A stretch of DNA of 64,000 bases from PALSA-607 sp963737705 (GCA_963737705.1 CAVTTP010000005.1:62001-126000), one strand, 5' to 3'. Counted from the stretch's first letter, positions 37,434-46,488 are shown. Translations and numbers: made by a program. Notes: a model not told the origin generated them from the letters alone.

Positions 37434-38273
37434 TTATGCACTGCTGGTGGGGTCGCCCGCCTCCCCAGCTGAGTCGCTGTTCATGCCCGCGGACAGTGCG
37501 GCCGCGGCGTCAAGGTCGCCGAGATAGCAGGCCATCAAGAGATCCCGGCGCGAACGCAGGTCTGCAGTGCGGCCCTGCACGACGAGACGTCCATGCGCGA
37601 GCACATACGCGCGCTCCGCGACGTCCAGCGCAAGAGACACGTGCTGCTCGACGACGAGCACGCCCGAACCAAACGTGTTTGCCGCAGCGCGAAGAACCGG
37701 TAGCAACCGTTCGACGACGACCGGTGCGAGTCCAAGACTCATCTCGTCGACGATCAGCATCCGCGGCTTGCCGACCAGCGCTCGACCGACCGCAAGCATC
37801 TGCTGCTCACCGCCGGAGAGCAGACCCGCCTTGCGACCGAGGCATTTGCGCAGTTCGGGCAGCAGGTCGAGCACCTCGTCGTCGCTCGCCGAATCGCGGC
37901 CGCGCGCAACGCGCAGGTTCTCGCGAGTGGTCAGATCGTGGAACAGCGCCCGGTCTTCGGGCACCAACGCGATGCCGCGCCGAGCTACCCGATGGGCCGA
38001 CTCCCCACTGATCTCATCGCCCTCGAAGGTGATGCTGCCGGCGAGCGGTTTGATCAGCCCGGCAATCGCCGACAGCGTGGTCGTCTTGCCCGCACCGTTC
38101 GACCCGAGCAGCGCGACGACTTCCCCTGCGGCGACGGTCAGATCGAGATCGCGGACGACGGCGATGCCGTTGTAGCCGGCCGACATGCCCGACACAGCAA
38201 GCATCGGCCGCGTTGCGGTAGCTACCGCCGTCCGGCCCTCTCCGGAGTCAGGCAACTGCTCAGGCATGGGCAT
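37434..38273 (-). CDS. Liv-type ABC transporter ATP-binding protein (LivF)
   Basis: ATPase of about 279 residues. Walker A LLGSNGAGKTTTLSAIAG, the LivF-type signature LLSGGEQQMLAVGRAL and Walker B MLIVDEMSLGLAP are visible. The N-terminus before the first strand is polar and poorly conserved, with several Met candidates; ATG at 38273 has GGGAG five nt upstream. It overlaps the end of the livG-like gene, and the binding-protein gene follows 49 nt later. Confidence 0.88.
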   Translation of the reverse strand: MPMPEQLPDSGEGRTAVATATRPMLAVSGMSAGYNGIAVVRDLDLTVAAGEVVALLGSNGAGKTTTLSAIAGLIKPLAGSITFEGDEISGESAHRVARRGIALVPEDRALFHDLTTRENLRVARGRDSASDDEVLDLLPELRKCLGRKAGLLSGGEQQMLAVGRALVGKPRMLIVDEMSLGLAPVVVERLLPVLRAAANTFGSGVLVVEQHVSLALDVAERAYVLAHGRLVVQGRTADLRSRRDLLMACYLGDLDAAAALSAGMNSDSAGEAGDPTSSA

Positions 38274-39018
38274 CATGGCTCCCGAGGTAAGCCTCAATAA
38301 CCCTCGGGTCCGCGCGGATCTGGTCTGGCGTGCCAGAAGCGATAACGCTCCCGAAATCGATCACGACAATGCGATCGCAGACGCCCAGGACCAACCCCAT
38401 GTCGTGGTCGACCAGCAGCACGCTCACTCCGTGGCCGGGCAGCGAACGCACGCGAGCACCGAACGTGACGCTCTCGTCGGTGTCGAGACCGGCCGCCGGC
38501 TCATCCATGAGCACGAGGCGCGGTCGCTGAGCAAGGGCGCGCGCAACGCCGACGAGCTTGCGCTGACCGTGCGACAGCTCGCGCGGGTAACGGTGCGCGA
38601 CGCTGTCGAGGTCACAGAGGCCGCGCGCCCAAGCGACGTCCTCGACACCTTGCGGCCGCGACGGCACGACGAGATCGCGCAAGGCGCTCCAGATTGTGGG
38701 GTGCTCGGCCGCGACGAGCAGGTTCTCCTCGACAGTGAGGTCGTCGAAGAGTTCGACCGACTGGAACGTACGCACCAAGCCACGTCGGGCCACATCGTGT
38801 GCGGGGCGGCCATCGAGGGACGAGCCTTCGAAGGTGACGTGGCCGCCGCGCGACGGGTGATAACCGGTCAGCGCATCAATGAACGATGACTTGCCAGCAC
38901 CGTTGGGTCCGATGAGTCCCACGACCTCGCCCTGCGCGACAGAAAGCGACACGTCGTTGACTGCGACGACGTTGCCGTAGGTCACGCGGAGGTCGGTGAC
39001 CTCGAGGAGCTGGCTCAT
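38260..39018 (-). CDS. Liv-type ABC transporter ATP-binding protein (LivG)
   Basis: 252-residue ATPase, the first gene of the importer operon. It shows Walker A GLIGPNGAGKSSFIDALTG, a signature with the His variant ELSHGQRKLVGVARAL, Walker B LVLMDEPAAGLD, and LLVDHDMGLVLGVCDRI. The promoter region upstream (39019-39194) holds two copies of the regulon palindrome. It pairs with LivF to drive the fused permease. Confidence 0.9.
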   Translation of the reverse strand: MSQLLEVTDLRVTYGNVVAVNDVSLSVAQGEVVGLIGPNGAGKSSFIDALTGYHPSRGGHVTFEGSSLDGRPAHDVARRGLVRTFQSVELFDDLTVEENLLVAAEHPTIWSALRDLVVPSRPQGVEDVAWARGLCDLDSVAHRYPRELSHGQRKLVGVARALAQRPRLVLMDEPAAGLDTDESVTFGARVRSLPGHGVSVLLVDHDMGLVLGVCDRIVVIDFGSVIASGTPDQIRADPRVIEAYLGSHDAHA

Positions 39019-39060
39019 CGCAAATTGGAGCGTGGCGTCTCGGCTGGCATTGTGGCTGGC

Positions 39061-39079
39061 GCTTTCGCTAGGAGAAAGT
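39061..39079. promoter_or_regulatory. Candidate IclR operator, proximal copy, before livG
   Basis: GCTTTCG-CTAGG-AGAAAGT matches the ACTTTCG-N5-CGAAAGT motif at 12 of 14 arm positions. It is 42 nt upstream of the livG-like start. A second copy lies 76 bp further upstream. Confidence 0.6.
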
Positions 39080-39155
39080 GATTGTCACGATAAGAGTGTT
39101 GGGCGGCAGTGTCCAGTCCAAACCGGCATCGTTTCGATTACAGCTCAGAGGGCGA

Positions 39156-39174
39156 ACTTTCGCCTAGCGAGAGT
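39156..39174. promoter_or_regulatory. Candidate IclR operator, distal copy, before livG
   Basis: ACTTTCG-CCTAG-CGAGAGT matches the motif at 13 of 14 arm positions, the best copy for its left arm. It lies in the 176-bp region between the enoyl-CoA hydratase stop and the importer start. The two sites are 95 bp apart centre to centre, nine helical turns, compatible with looping. Confidence 0.62.
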
Positions 39175-39194
39175 GGCTACCGATACGGATTTAG

Positions 39195-39953
39195 CTAGCC
39201 GCCGTCAAGGTGTGGGCGAGCAGCGTGCAGCGCACGCGTCTCCGGAGACCGAAGGACGTCGCGGAAGATTCGTTGCTCGAGCTCCAGGCCCTCCGCCAGC
39301 GACAACAGCAGGCCCTCGACGAGCGCCCTCTTGGCTGCCACCAAGGAATGCCGCGGCTGCTGGGCAATCGGGGCGACCCACTCGCGCACGTGCTGGAGAA
39401 AATCGGCGTCGGGACGCACTGCGTCGACGAGCCCGAACTCGGCTGCCTGATCGGCGTCGATCCGCTCCCCTCCCAGGACCAGCCGGGCGGCTCGAGAGAA
39501 CCCAATCAAACGCGGAAGCCGCTGGGTGCCACCCGCTCCGGGGATTGCACCGTTGGCCACCTCGATGAAGCGGAAGTGCGCTGACTGTGCGGCCACGCGC
39601 AACGTGCAAGCCAAAGCCAACTCACACCCGCCACCCCAGGCCTGGCCATTGACGGCAGCGATCACCGGCTGCGGGATGGTAGCGAGTCGACCCAACGCGC
39701 GGGCCCAAACCTGAGGACCATCTGGACCAGTCGGCCGATCGTCGACGAGAGCAGCGACATCGGCGAGGTCGGCGTGCGCAACGAACGTGCCCTCGAGTCC
39801 GCCAGTCAACACGATCACGCGCGCCCGCTCGTCGTCCGCCCAGTCGACGAGGGCCTCATCAAGCTCGGCGAGGTCAGCGAATCCGATGACGTTTTCTGGT
39901 GGCCTGACGTAGGTGAGGACGACGACACCGTCGGCCAGCTGCGAGTGCCACAT
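39195..39953 (-). CDS. Enoyl-CoA hydratase/isomerase family protein
   Basis: 252-residue crotonase. The two catalytic glutamates are kept: one in GGGCELALAC, the other in FIEVANGAIPGAGGTQRL. The oxyanion-hole segment TFVAHADLADVAAL is unusual (normally AFAAGADI), so substrate may differ from simple enoyl-CoA. It is the last gene of the LysR-divergent operon with the carotenoid oxygenase, following the VOC gene by 9 nt, and could act on a CoA ester of the cleaved product. Confidence 0.83.
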   Translation of the reverse strand: MWHSQLADGVVVLTYVRPPENVIGFADLAELDEALVDWADDERARVIVLTGGLEGTFVAHADLADVAALVDDRPTGPDGPQVWARALGRLATIPQPVIAAVNGQAWGGGCELALACTLRVAAQSAHFRFIEVANGAIPGAGGTQRLPRLIGFSRAARLVLGGERIDADQAAEFGLVDAVRPDADFLQHVREWVAPIAQQPRHSLVAAKRALVEGLLLSLAEGLELEQRIFRDVLRSPETRALHAARPHLDGG

Positions 39954-39962
39954 TGATTCAGC

Positions 39963-40409
39963 TCACCCGGCCAGCCCGAAGTCGGGCGGTCGCTGCAGGA
40001 ACTCGACGAGGTTGCCGTCGGGATCCCTCACGAAGGCGACCAACGAGACGCCGTCAGGAGCCGTCGTCGGCTCGAGGGACGATTGCGCGCCAGCCGCAAC
40101 AACCGCGGCGAAGGATTGCGCAATGTCAGGTACCGCAAGCGCGAACTGGAACCAGCCTTGGCGACGCGTCGACTCGATCTGGTGGTGAGGACCACTGGGC
40201 TGCGAGCCTTTCCGCTCGAACAACTCGACCCGTGCGCCTTGCGGGTTCGTCAGCACGACACCCCTCAGTTCGTGCTCCTCGAAAGCGAAGCGGTCTTCGA
40301 CTACGTCGAATCCGAGAACGTCGCGGTAGAACCGTTCGGATCGCGCGAGATCGGCTACTGAGACGCCGGCGTGATCGACGATAGCCTGGGCAGTGGAGGA
40401 GTCAACCAC
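39963..40409 (-). CDS. VOC-family (glyoxalase/dioxygenase-like) protein A
   Basis: 148-residue vicinal-oxygen-chelate protein with two beta-alpha-beta-beta-beta modules. The first metal His is in VDHAGVSVADL, acidic and Glu residues appear in RVELFER and the closing DPDGNLVEFLQRP motif. The substrate is unknown; the family contains ring-cleaving dioxygenases, isomerases and lyases. The GTG start at 40409 overlaps the end of the carotenoid oxygenase gene by 8 bp, so the two proteins are made together. Confidence 0.8.
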   Translation of the reverse strand: MVDSSTAQAIVDHAGVSVADLARSERFYRDVLGFDVVEDRFAFEEHELRGVVLTNPQGARVELFERKGSQPSGPHHQIESTRRQGWFQFALAVPDIAQSFAAVVAAGAQSSLEPTTAPDGVSLVAFVRDPDGNLVEFLQRPPDFGLAG

Positions 40410-41910
40410 GATCGAGGTCCGCTCGTGGAATCCAAGTGCCGTGGAAGCCGTAGCGGAGCCGGAACGGAATTTTCAGCGTGGCAATCGGGCCAGCCGCTAC
40501 GTCGAGGGCGTCGAGGATGATCATGTCGTTGCGGTTCTCCGCCCGCCTACCCACAAGCGTCAGCAGATACCCCTCGCCCTCGCCTGCGTCGGCGCCTTTC
40601 GGAACAAACACGGGCTCCTCGGGTGCGGAGTCCTCGCCAACGTAGTAGCCAGTGCGGACGCCGGTGTCATCGTCGCGGTGAAAGATGCTGTTGAACGGCG
40701 GCCCCATCGGTCCGAACTCGGGCATCGGGCCGACCGCCGGGTTCATACAGCCGATCCACGAGTGCCGGTTGCGGGCCATCATTGCTCGCGGATCGACACG
40801 GGGCATGTCCCCTGGGTGATCGAACAGTTGCACGGACGCATACGAGTCGGTGCTGTCCGCCCAATGCCCTGCACCCTTGGTGACGTCGAACGTCCACCGC
40901 TGCGCGAACGGGGGTGCCTCGCGCATCGGACCGGCCGTCGTCTTCGGGAACTGGGAGAACCAGCCGCTGTTCGCGACGAAGTGGTCGGCCACGACGGTGT
41001 CACCCATCGAATAGCCGTTGAAACTGTGGGTTTCCATCACGAGATCGCTCGTGAACCAGCGGATACCCGACACACCCTCCTCGCGCGGAATGATCGCGAC
41101 GTGCGTGCCCTGCGGCGGATCCCACACGAAGTACTGAGGCTCCTCGCGCATGCGATCCCAGTCGGAGATCATCGGCGAGAAGGTGAAGATCAAGTGGTCG
41201 CTAGTAACGATCCAGTCATGCATCATCGATGAGTAGGGTGCCTCGAACGTCTCAGTTCGTACCAACTCGCCAAACGGTGAGATCACGAACACGTTGACGA
41301 AATTGTCGGGCCGCCCGCTCGAGTTGTACGAGAACGCGATCATCTCCCCGCTGATCGGGTCGATCTTGGGGTGAGCGGTGAACGTCCGGCCGCGAAGCTG
41401 GCCGTCAAAGTTGAAGACGCCGCGCGTCTCCAGGGTCACCGGATCGATCTCGTAGGGCAAAGCGGCCTCTTTCAAGGCGAGCAGCCGACCGGCGTGCCAG
41501 ACCATTGACGTGTTGGCGTTGCCGTCGTCGACGCCGGCGACCAGTGGATCGTCGGTGAAGGGATTGCGGTAGGCGCCGAACAGTGCGCGGCGTTCTGCGC
41601 GCTCGAGCTTGAATCGCTCTGTCTGCACGTAGCGGGTGCGCAGGTCAGCGTGGCCGTTCTCGAAACGGACCATCGTCATCATGCCGTCGCCGTTGATGTA
41701 GATGTCGTCGTCACGCAGCGGATAGAACTGGGTATCGGCGGCCGCCCGCACGAAAGATCCATTCAGTTCACGCGGGATCTCCCCCTCGACCTCGAGATCG
41801 AAGACGTCAGCCTCGATCCGCGACGGCGCGAAGAATCCGCGGAAGGCGTTCGTGTTGGGCCAGCCGTGGGCGCGGGTGAGCGGTCCCCTGGCGGACATAG
41901 TCGTGCTCAT
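40402..41910 (-). CDS. Carotenoid oxygenase family, lignostilbene-dioxygenase type
   Basis: Non-heme iron enzyme of 502 residues that cleaves a C=C double bond. Four His ligands are visible: TAHPKID, SSMMHDWIV, VMETHSFNGY and YGFHGTW. FGAYRNPFTDDP supplies the Tyr and LLALKEAALPYEID the Lys that bind the phenol in lignostilbene dioxygenases, so a 4-hydroxystilbene or similar para-phenolic alkene is a likely substrate class rather than a carotenoid. It is co-translated with a PKS-dehydratase-like gene upstream and a VOC gene downstream. Confidence 0.88.
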   Translation of the reverse strand: MSTTMSARGPLTRAHGWPNTNAFRGFFAPSRIEADVFDLEVEGEIPRELNGSFVRAAADTQFYPLRDDDIYINGDGMMTMVRFENGHADLRTRYVQTERFKLERAERRALFGAYRNPFTDDPLVAGVDDGNANTSMVWHAGRLLALKEAALPYEIDPVTLETRGVFNFDGQLRGRTFTAHPKIDPISGEMIAFSYNSSGRPDNFVNVFVISPFGELVRTETFEAPYSSMMHDWIVTSDHLIFTFSPMISDWDRMREEPQYFVWDPPQGTHVAIIPREEGVSGIRWFTSDLVMETHSFNGYSMGDTVVADHFVANSGWFSQFPKTTAGPMREAPPFAQRWTFDVTKGAGHWADSTDSYASVQLFDHPGDMPRVDPRAMMARNRHSWIGCMNPAVGPMPEFGPMGPPFNSIFHRDDDTGVRTGYYVGEDSAPEEPVFVPKGADAGEGEGYLLTLVGRRAENRNDMIILDALDVAAGPIATLKIPFRLRYGFHGTWIPRADLDRG

Positions 41911-42809
41911 CGGCGAACTCCTTGGGGTTGAGGCAGCACATCTGTGGTTGACATCGCAGGAGACAGGTCGTGGTCGCTGTCGCCGTCCAGCCGAGCATGA
42001 AGCGCACTCGCGAGTTCAAGGTCGGGCGGCAGCCCGAGGTCAACGGCGTGGTAGCCCGCTACCGTCAGCAGAACCTCGCCGTTGGACGCGACGATGCAGC
42101 CGTCGTAAACGGCGCTATCACGCAGGCCATCGCCTGCGCCGAAGCGCGGTGAAATGTGCGCGACAGCCGGTTCCTCGTGAACGCCGGGGAACGGACGCAG
42201 CGCGGGTTCGTGCCACGTCATGCGGTCGATGCGGGCCGGGATCATCATGCGTCCCGACCAAGCGAAGGCGGCTAGGCCGCAGCCCTGCATGAAGAGCTCG
42301 AGGAGGCGTGGCCGAATCTGCAGGTCGCCGCTCGACCAACCCAACGTCGGAAGGTCCTCTGCCATCGACACGACGAGCCCGTCGGCAACCCGTCCCAGGC
42401 CACCGACCACCTGGAAAGTGGGGCCGTGGAAGAACGGCGGATACACCAAGTCCGGCCGCACAGCCCTCGGCCAGACCGGGTCGATGCGCGGGTCGTGGAT
42501 CCGGGGGGCGTCGGTCTCGATGACAGCCCGGTAGTGAACGTCGCCGGTGTCGGTTCCGCGGATTTCGCACACTCGGCGACCGCTGCTGGCGAGCTCATTG
42601 GCCGTGACCCGAAGCACGACCGCGGCATTCACCACGATCGGCTGCCCGACCTCAAGGTCGCCTATCCCCACGGTTGCGGCCAGCGGGTGTCCTTGGCTGG
42701 CGGCGCGGACCAAGAGGTCGAGCGCCATGACGGTCGGCAACACCGTCGTGTCACCCACGACGTGGTCGGCCAAGAACCGGTCGCGTGCGGGATCAATCTG
42801 GATATCCAA
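41907..42809 (-). CDS. Free-standing polyketide-synthase dehydratase-like hot-dog protein
   Basis: 300 residues, a double hot-dog fold like the DH domain of modular polyketide synthases but encoded alone. The N-terminal motif FLADHVVGDTTVLPTVMALDLL reproduces the DH active-site H-x3-G-x4-P. The second catalytic motif, normally PxLLDAxxQ, reads RLLELFMQGCG, so the catalytic Asp is a Glu, and activity may be altered. No ketosynthase or ACP genes are nearby. It overlaps the carotenoid oxygenase gene by 4 bp (ATGA) and heads the operon divergent from a LysR gene, so it probably acts on the oxygenase's substrate or product. Confidence 0.72.
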   Translation of the reverse strand: MDIQIDPARDRFLADHVVGDTTVLPTVMALDLLVRAASQGHPLAATVGIGDLEVGQPIVVNAAVVLRVTANELASSGRRVCEIRGTDTGDVHYRAVIETDAPRIHDPRIDPVWPRAVRPDLVYPPFFHGPTFQVVGGLGRVADGLVVSMAEDLPTLGWSSGDLQIRPRLLELFMQGCGLAAFAWSGRMMIPARIDRMTWHEPALRPFPGVHEEPAVAHISPRFGAGDGLRDSAVYDGCIVASNGEVLLTVAGYHAVDLGLPPDLELASALHARLDGDSDHDLSPAMSTTDVLPQPQGVRR

Positions 42810-42896
42810 TCTTCAGACCTCCCGGGAACGACCGCGATCTGGGCTGGATTCGGGCGCCTGTGGTGCGTACTTGTGAATCGTTGCGCTCGAATCGAT

Positions 42897-42911
42897 AGCG
42901 TGTCCAACGCT
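42897..42911. promoter_or_regulatory. Inverted repeat in the LysR-divergent promoter region
   Basis: AGCGT-GTCCA-ACGCT is a perfect 5-bp inverted repeat with a 5-nt spacer, in the 132-bp region between the dehydratase-like gene and lysR. LysR proteins usually bind such dyads (T-N11-A class) upstream of the divergent target, so this is a candidate site. Confidence 0.4.
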
Positions 42912-42941
42912 GATGTACGCATATAGCGATCGGAATTGCAG

Positions 42942-43850
42942 ATGGATCTACGCCAACTCCAGTACGTCGTCGCGGTCTCTGAGGAACTGAACTTCACCCG
43001 CGCTGCGGCCCGCTGCCACATCGCACAGTCGGGGCTGAGCCATCAGGTAGCTCAACTCGAGCGAGAGATCGGTGCTCCGCTCTTCGAGCGAACCAGTCGT
43101 AGCGTGCGCCTCACGCCAACGGGCCAGGTGTTCCTTCCCTACGCACGACGATTCCTGCGCGACGCACAAGATGCATTCGCCGAAACAGCGGCGCTGCGAG
43201 GCGCCGTCCACGGCACGCTGCATGTGGGCTCAATCCCCTTTGCATCGGCGGACGTCGATCTGCTCGGGCTGTTGCGCAGTTACCGCGAGGCCTATCCCGC
43301 GATCGACGTGACCGTGTCCGACGAAGGCAGCATGTCGACCGTTGCTTCGATCCTCGCCGGCTCGACCGACGTTGCATTTGTCGGCCTGTTCGACCATCAG
43401 TTGCCACCCGGCCTTGCCCACCAGCTCCTGACAATCGAGCCGCTTGTCGTCATCGTCGGGCAGGAACATTCCCTGCGTGGTGCCGGCCAAGTTGCGATCC
43501 AAGAACTCGCCGACGGTCAGCGGTTCCTCGAGAGCCATTCCGACTCCGGGTTGCGCGCACAGGTCGACGCAGCGTGTCTGCGAGTGAAGGTGCGTCGCGC
43601 GATTGTGTGCGAACTGCGTAACCCAGCAGACCTGGCCAACCTTGCCCTGCAAGGGCTAGGCGTAGCCGTGGTGCCCCGACCGGTCGCCCTCGCCGTCGTG
43701 CCCAGCGAGTTGGCCGAGTGCGTGTTGCGGCTCACCGATCCTCAAGCGCTCCAGCCGGTCGCGCTTGTCCACCGCGATCCCGAACCGTCGCGGGGCCCGG
43801 TTCAGGCATTCCTGCGCGTCGTGCGATCGCGCTGGGCACCGCCCCGCTGA
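42942..43850 (+). CDS. LysR-family transcriptional regulator
   Basis: 302-residue regulator. The N-terminal HTH reads MDLRQLQYVVAVSEELNFTRAAARCHIAQSGLSHQVAQLE, with the usual conserved pattern, then the linker helix and the substrate-binding domain from about 90. The ATG at 42942 fits the family; a TTG two codons earlier is also possible. It is divergent from the carotenoid oxygenase operon, which it probably activates in response to the substrate, and upstream of the VOC-B/flavoprotein/SDR genes. Confidence 0.92.
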   Translation: MDLRQLQYVVAVSEELNFTRAAARCHIAQSGLSHQVAQLEREIGAPLFERTSRSVRLTPTGQVFLPYARRFLRDAQDAFAETAALRGAVHGTLHVGSIPFASADVDLLGLLRSYREAYPAIDVTVSDEGSMSTVASILAGSTDVAFVGLFDHQLPPGLAHQLLTIEPLVVIVGQEHSLRGAGQVAIQELADGQRFLESHSDSGLRAQVDAACLRVKVRRAIVCELRNPADLANLALQGLGVAVVPRPVALAVVPSELAECVLRLTDPQALQPVALVHRDPEPSRGPVQAFLRVVRSRWAPPR

Positions 43851-43893
43851 TCGCAGCGACAGTGCATTGACATCGTCATCGGCCGGAACGACG

Positions 43894-44361
43894 ATGGGCA
43901 CGCAGGTGAAAGTCACTATCAATCAGCAAGAGTTCAGGCGGCCAGTTTTGAGGCTTGACCACGTCGGCGTGCAGGTCTCCAGCCTCGCGGCGGCAGCCGA
44001 CTGGTACTGCGCCGCATTCGAACTGGAGCGTGAGGTCGAGCTTCGGGTTGACCCGATCGACCTCGACATCGTCATGCTGCGCAACGCCGAGTTCGGCCAC
44101 CGCGTCGAGCTCCTGCACAAGCCCGGCTCGAAGCCTGGGCTGCGAGCAGGGAACCCGGCTATTGCCGCGCTGTCTGAGTGCTTCACCCACATCGCGTTCG
44201 ACGTTGCCGACCTTGAAGCCACTCACGCCCGGCTCATCACGCTCGGCGCCCGCGAAGTGATGGTCCCGCAGCAGTCACCCGAACGCGGTGTGCGGATGTC
44301 CTACGTCACGGATCTCGAGGGCAACCTCATCGAGCTCGTCGAGCGCAATCCGGCCCACTGA
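43894..44361 (+). CDS. VOC-family protein B
   Basis: 155-residue vicinal-oxygen-chelate protein. The ATG at 43894 begins just before LRLDHVGVQVSSLAAAADWY, the first beta-alpha module with the metal His; FTHIAFDVADLEATHARL opens the second module with another His, and DLEGNLIELVER gives the Glu ligand. It overlaps the flavoprotein gene by one base (TGATG), so the two are coupled. Epimerase- or lyase-like chemistry is possible. Confidence 0.83.
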   Translation: MGTQVKVTINQQEFRRPVLRLDHVGVQVSSLAAAADWYCAAFELEREVELRVDPIDLDIVMLRNAEFGHRVELLHKPGSKPGLRAGNPAIAALSECFTHIAFDVADLEATHARLITLGAREVMVPQQSPERGVRMSYVTDLEGNLIELVERNPAH

Positions 44362-45776
44362 TGCCAGACGTTGTCGTCGTGGGTTACGGCCCGGCCGGTG
44401 CATCGGCCGCGATCGCCGCTCACGACGCCGGGCACTCCGTCGTCGTCGTCGAGGCCACCAGCCGCGGCGGCGGCAATGCCTTGTACAGCGGAGGTTTCCT
44501 GTTCGACCTCCCAGACGAACACACGCTGGATCATCTTGAGGCGCTGTGCTTCGGCCGCACCGATCGCGATGTCCTCGAGGCGTACGCCCGAGGCCTGCAT
44601 GACATCGACCGCTGGCTGGTCTCGCTCGGCGGCGACACTCTCGCGTTCAATCCACCTCCGATGCGACTGCCCGCGCCCTTCCCGTCGTGGCCGAACCACG
44701 AGGCCGGCCGCCATATCAAGTACCGCGTGGTCGCCGGAGGAGACGGCCGCCGCGGCGAAGCGCTGTGGTCGCTGCTCGACCGCGCGGTCCGCGAGCGCGG
44801 CATTCCGGTGCAATTCGAAACAGCCGCATGCGAGCTGCTGATCGACGACACCGGGGTGGTGGGGCTGGCCGTCGAACGTGGCGGCACCCGTTCGTCGATC
44901 AGCGCGGACGGCGGGGTGGTACTCGCCTGCGGTGGATTCGAGGGCGACGCAGGACTGGCCGACGCCTACCTGCCGCTGGGCAACACGTCGCCGGTCGGAC
45001 ACGCGGCGAACAACGGCCGCGGCCTGGTGATGGCGCAGCAGGCCGGAGCGGCACTGTGGCATATGTACGGATTCTTCGGCTGGTTCGCGTTCCGCGCACC
45101 GGAGTTCGCCGCCCCGTTCGCGATCGACTTCTTCGGGGCTGGCCACATCTTTGTGGACGCAGACGGCCACCGTTTCGCCGACGAGACCGGTCACGAGGTG
45201 CACGACCGGCTCCGCGCGTTGCTCACCTACTTGCCCCGCAACGCCAATCGCCCCGCACTGCCGAGCTGGGCGATCTTCGATGAGAGCGCACGATTGGCGG
45301 GTCCGCTCAACGGTCTGCTTGGCACGCCGAACGACTACCGCTGGAGCGCCGACAACGTCGACGAGATCGCGAGTGGCTGGATCGTCGCTGCCGACAGTGT
45401 CGAAGTACTGGCCAACCAGACCGGCATCGATTCCGGCGTGCTCGAAGCCACGATCGCCGAGTACAACGAGTACGCCGCGGCGGGCCGTGATGATCGATTC
45501 GGCCGCTCGCCCGACACCCTCGTACCGCTCGACCGCTCGCGGCTGTACGCGATCAAGACATGGCCTGGTATCGCCGGCACGACCGGCGGGCCGCGCCACG
45601 ACAAGCGAGCGCGCGTGCTGCGTCCTGACGGCTCGGTGATTCCGGGCCTCTATGCAGCCGGTGCGGTCAGCATGGTGTGGGGCCACCTCATCGACCACGG
45701 CGGCGGCCTCACGAATGCCATCGTGTTCGGCCGTATCGCAGGAGCCGATGCCGCAGCGATGACGAGGGCGGGTTGA
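44361..45776 (+). CDS. FAD-dependent dehydrogenase (fumarate-reductase/KSTD-like)
   Basis: 471-residue FAD_binding_2 flavoprotein. The N-terminal motif VVVVGYGPAGASAAIAAHDAGHSVVVVEA binds FAD, SRGGGNALYSGG follows, and VLACGGFEGD is the mid-protein strand. The C-terminal PGLYAAGAVSMVWGHLIDHGGGLTNAIVFGRIAGADAA closes the FAD site. Members include 3-ketosteroid dehydrogenase and flavocytochrome fumarate reductase; specificity is not clear here. It is in an operon with VOC-B and an SDR. Confidence 0.85.
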   Translation: MPDVVVVGYGPAGASAAIAAHDAGHSVVVVEATSRGGGNALYSGGFLFDLPDEHTLDHLEALCFGRTDRDVLEAYARGLHDIDRWLVSLGGDTLAFNPPPMRLPAPFPSWPNHEAGRHIKYRVVAGGDGRRGEALWSLLDRAVRERGIPVQFETAACELLIDDTGVVGLAVERGGTRSSISADGGVVLACGGFEGDAGLADAYLPLGNTSPVGHAANNGRGLVMAQQAGAALWHMYGFFGWFAFRAPEFAAPFAIDFFGAGHIFVDADGHRFADETGHEVHDRLRALLTYLPRNANRPALPSWAIFDESARLAGPLNGLLGTPNDYRWSADNVDEIASGWIVAADSVEVLANQTGIDSGVLEATIAEYNEYAAAGRDDRFGRSPDTLVPLDRSRLYAIKTWPGIAGTTGGPRHDKRARVLRPDGSVIPGLYAAGAVSMVWGHLIDHGGGLTNAIVFGRIAGADAAAMTRAG

Positions 45777-45777
45777 T

Positions 45778-46464
45778 ATGGAGCGAACTGCGGTGGTCAC
45801 TGGCGGTGCGGGCGCCATCGGTGGCGCCATCTGCGCAGCGCTATCGGCATCGGGGCATCAGGTGGTGTCCTTCGACCAGCACGGGCCTGACCCGGTCGAC
45901 CTAGCCCGAGCCGACGACGTGCAGGCCGCTGCAGCGCGGGTACTCGCGGAGGCCGGACGTTGCGACGTGTTCGTCCACGCGGCCGCCGCATTCGACCGCG
46001 CCGGCCTAGCCTCCATCGACCTGGTGACGTGGCGCCACGTGCAGGCAGTGAACGTCGAGTCGGCACTGCTGCTGGCACAGGCTTTCGCGCCCTCGATGGC
46101 GGCCAACGGCTTCGGACGAATCATCTTCGTCGTCTCCGACACCATCTGGTCACCGCCGTCGTCCGATCTACTGGCTTATGTCACGAGCAAGGCCGCACTC
46201 GTCGGACTCGCGCGCACTCTCGCGATGGCTCTAGGCAAGGACGGCGTCGCGGTGACCTGCGTCGCGCCCGGGCTCACCGCGACGCCTACCGCGCAACGAG
46301 ATCTACCGACCGCCGCCTTCGACGAGGTTCGGCGGCGCCAGGCGCTGCCCCGCACGCTCGTCCCGGACGACGTCGCTCACACCGTCGCCTTTCTCGCCTC
46401 GGACGCAGGGGCGGCGTTGACCGGCCAGACCCTGTGTGTCGACGGAGGCCTCTCTTTGCGCTGA
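45778..46464 (+). CDS. SDR-family dehydrogenase
   Basis: 228-residue short-chain dehydrogenase, at the short end of the family. The cofactor motif is AVVTGGAGAIGGAICAAL, the catalytic region reads LLAYVTSKAALVGLARTLA (Tyr-Lys), and VAPGLTATPTAQR is the late loop. The C-terminus GQTLCVDGGLSLR is normal. It follows the flavoprotein gene by one base, so it probably oxidises or reduces a product in the same pathway. Confidence 0.87.
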   Translation: MERTAVVTGGAGAIGGAICAALSASGHQVVSFDQHGPDPVDLARADDVQAAAARVLAEAGRCDVFVHAAAAFDRAGLASIDLVTWRHVQAVNVESALLLAQAFAPSMAANGFGRIIFVVSDTIWSPPSSDLLAYVTSKAALVGLARTLAMALGKDGVAVTCVAPGLTATPTAQRDLPTAAFDEVRRRQALPRTLVPDDVAHTVAFLASDAGAALTGQTLCVDGGLSLR

Positions 46465-46488
46465 GCGGGGCTCTACTAGTTTGTCCTG

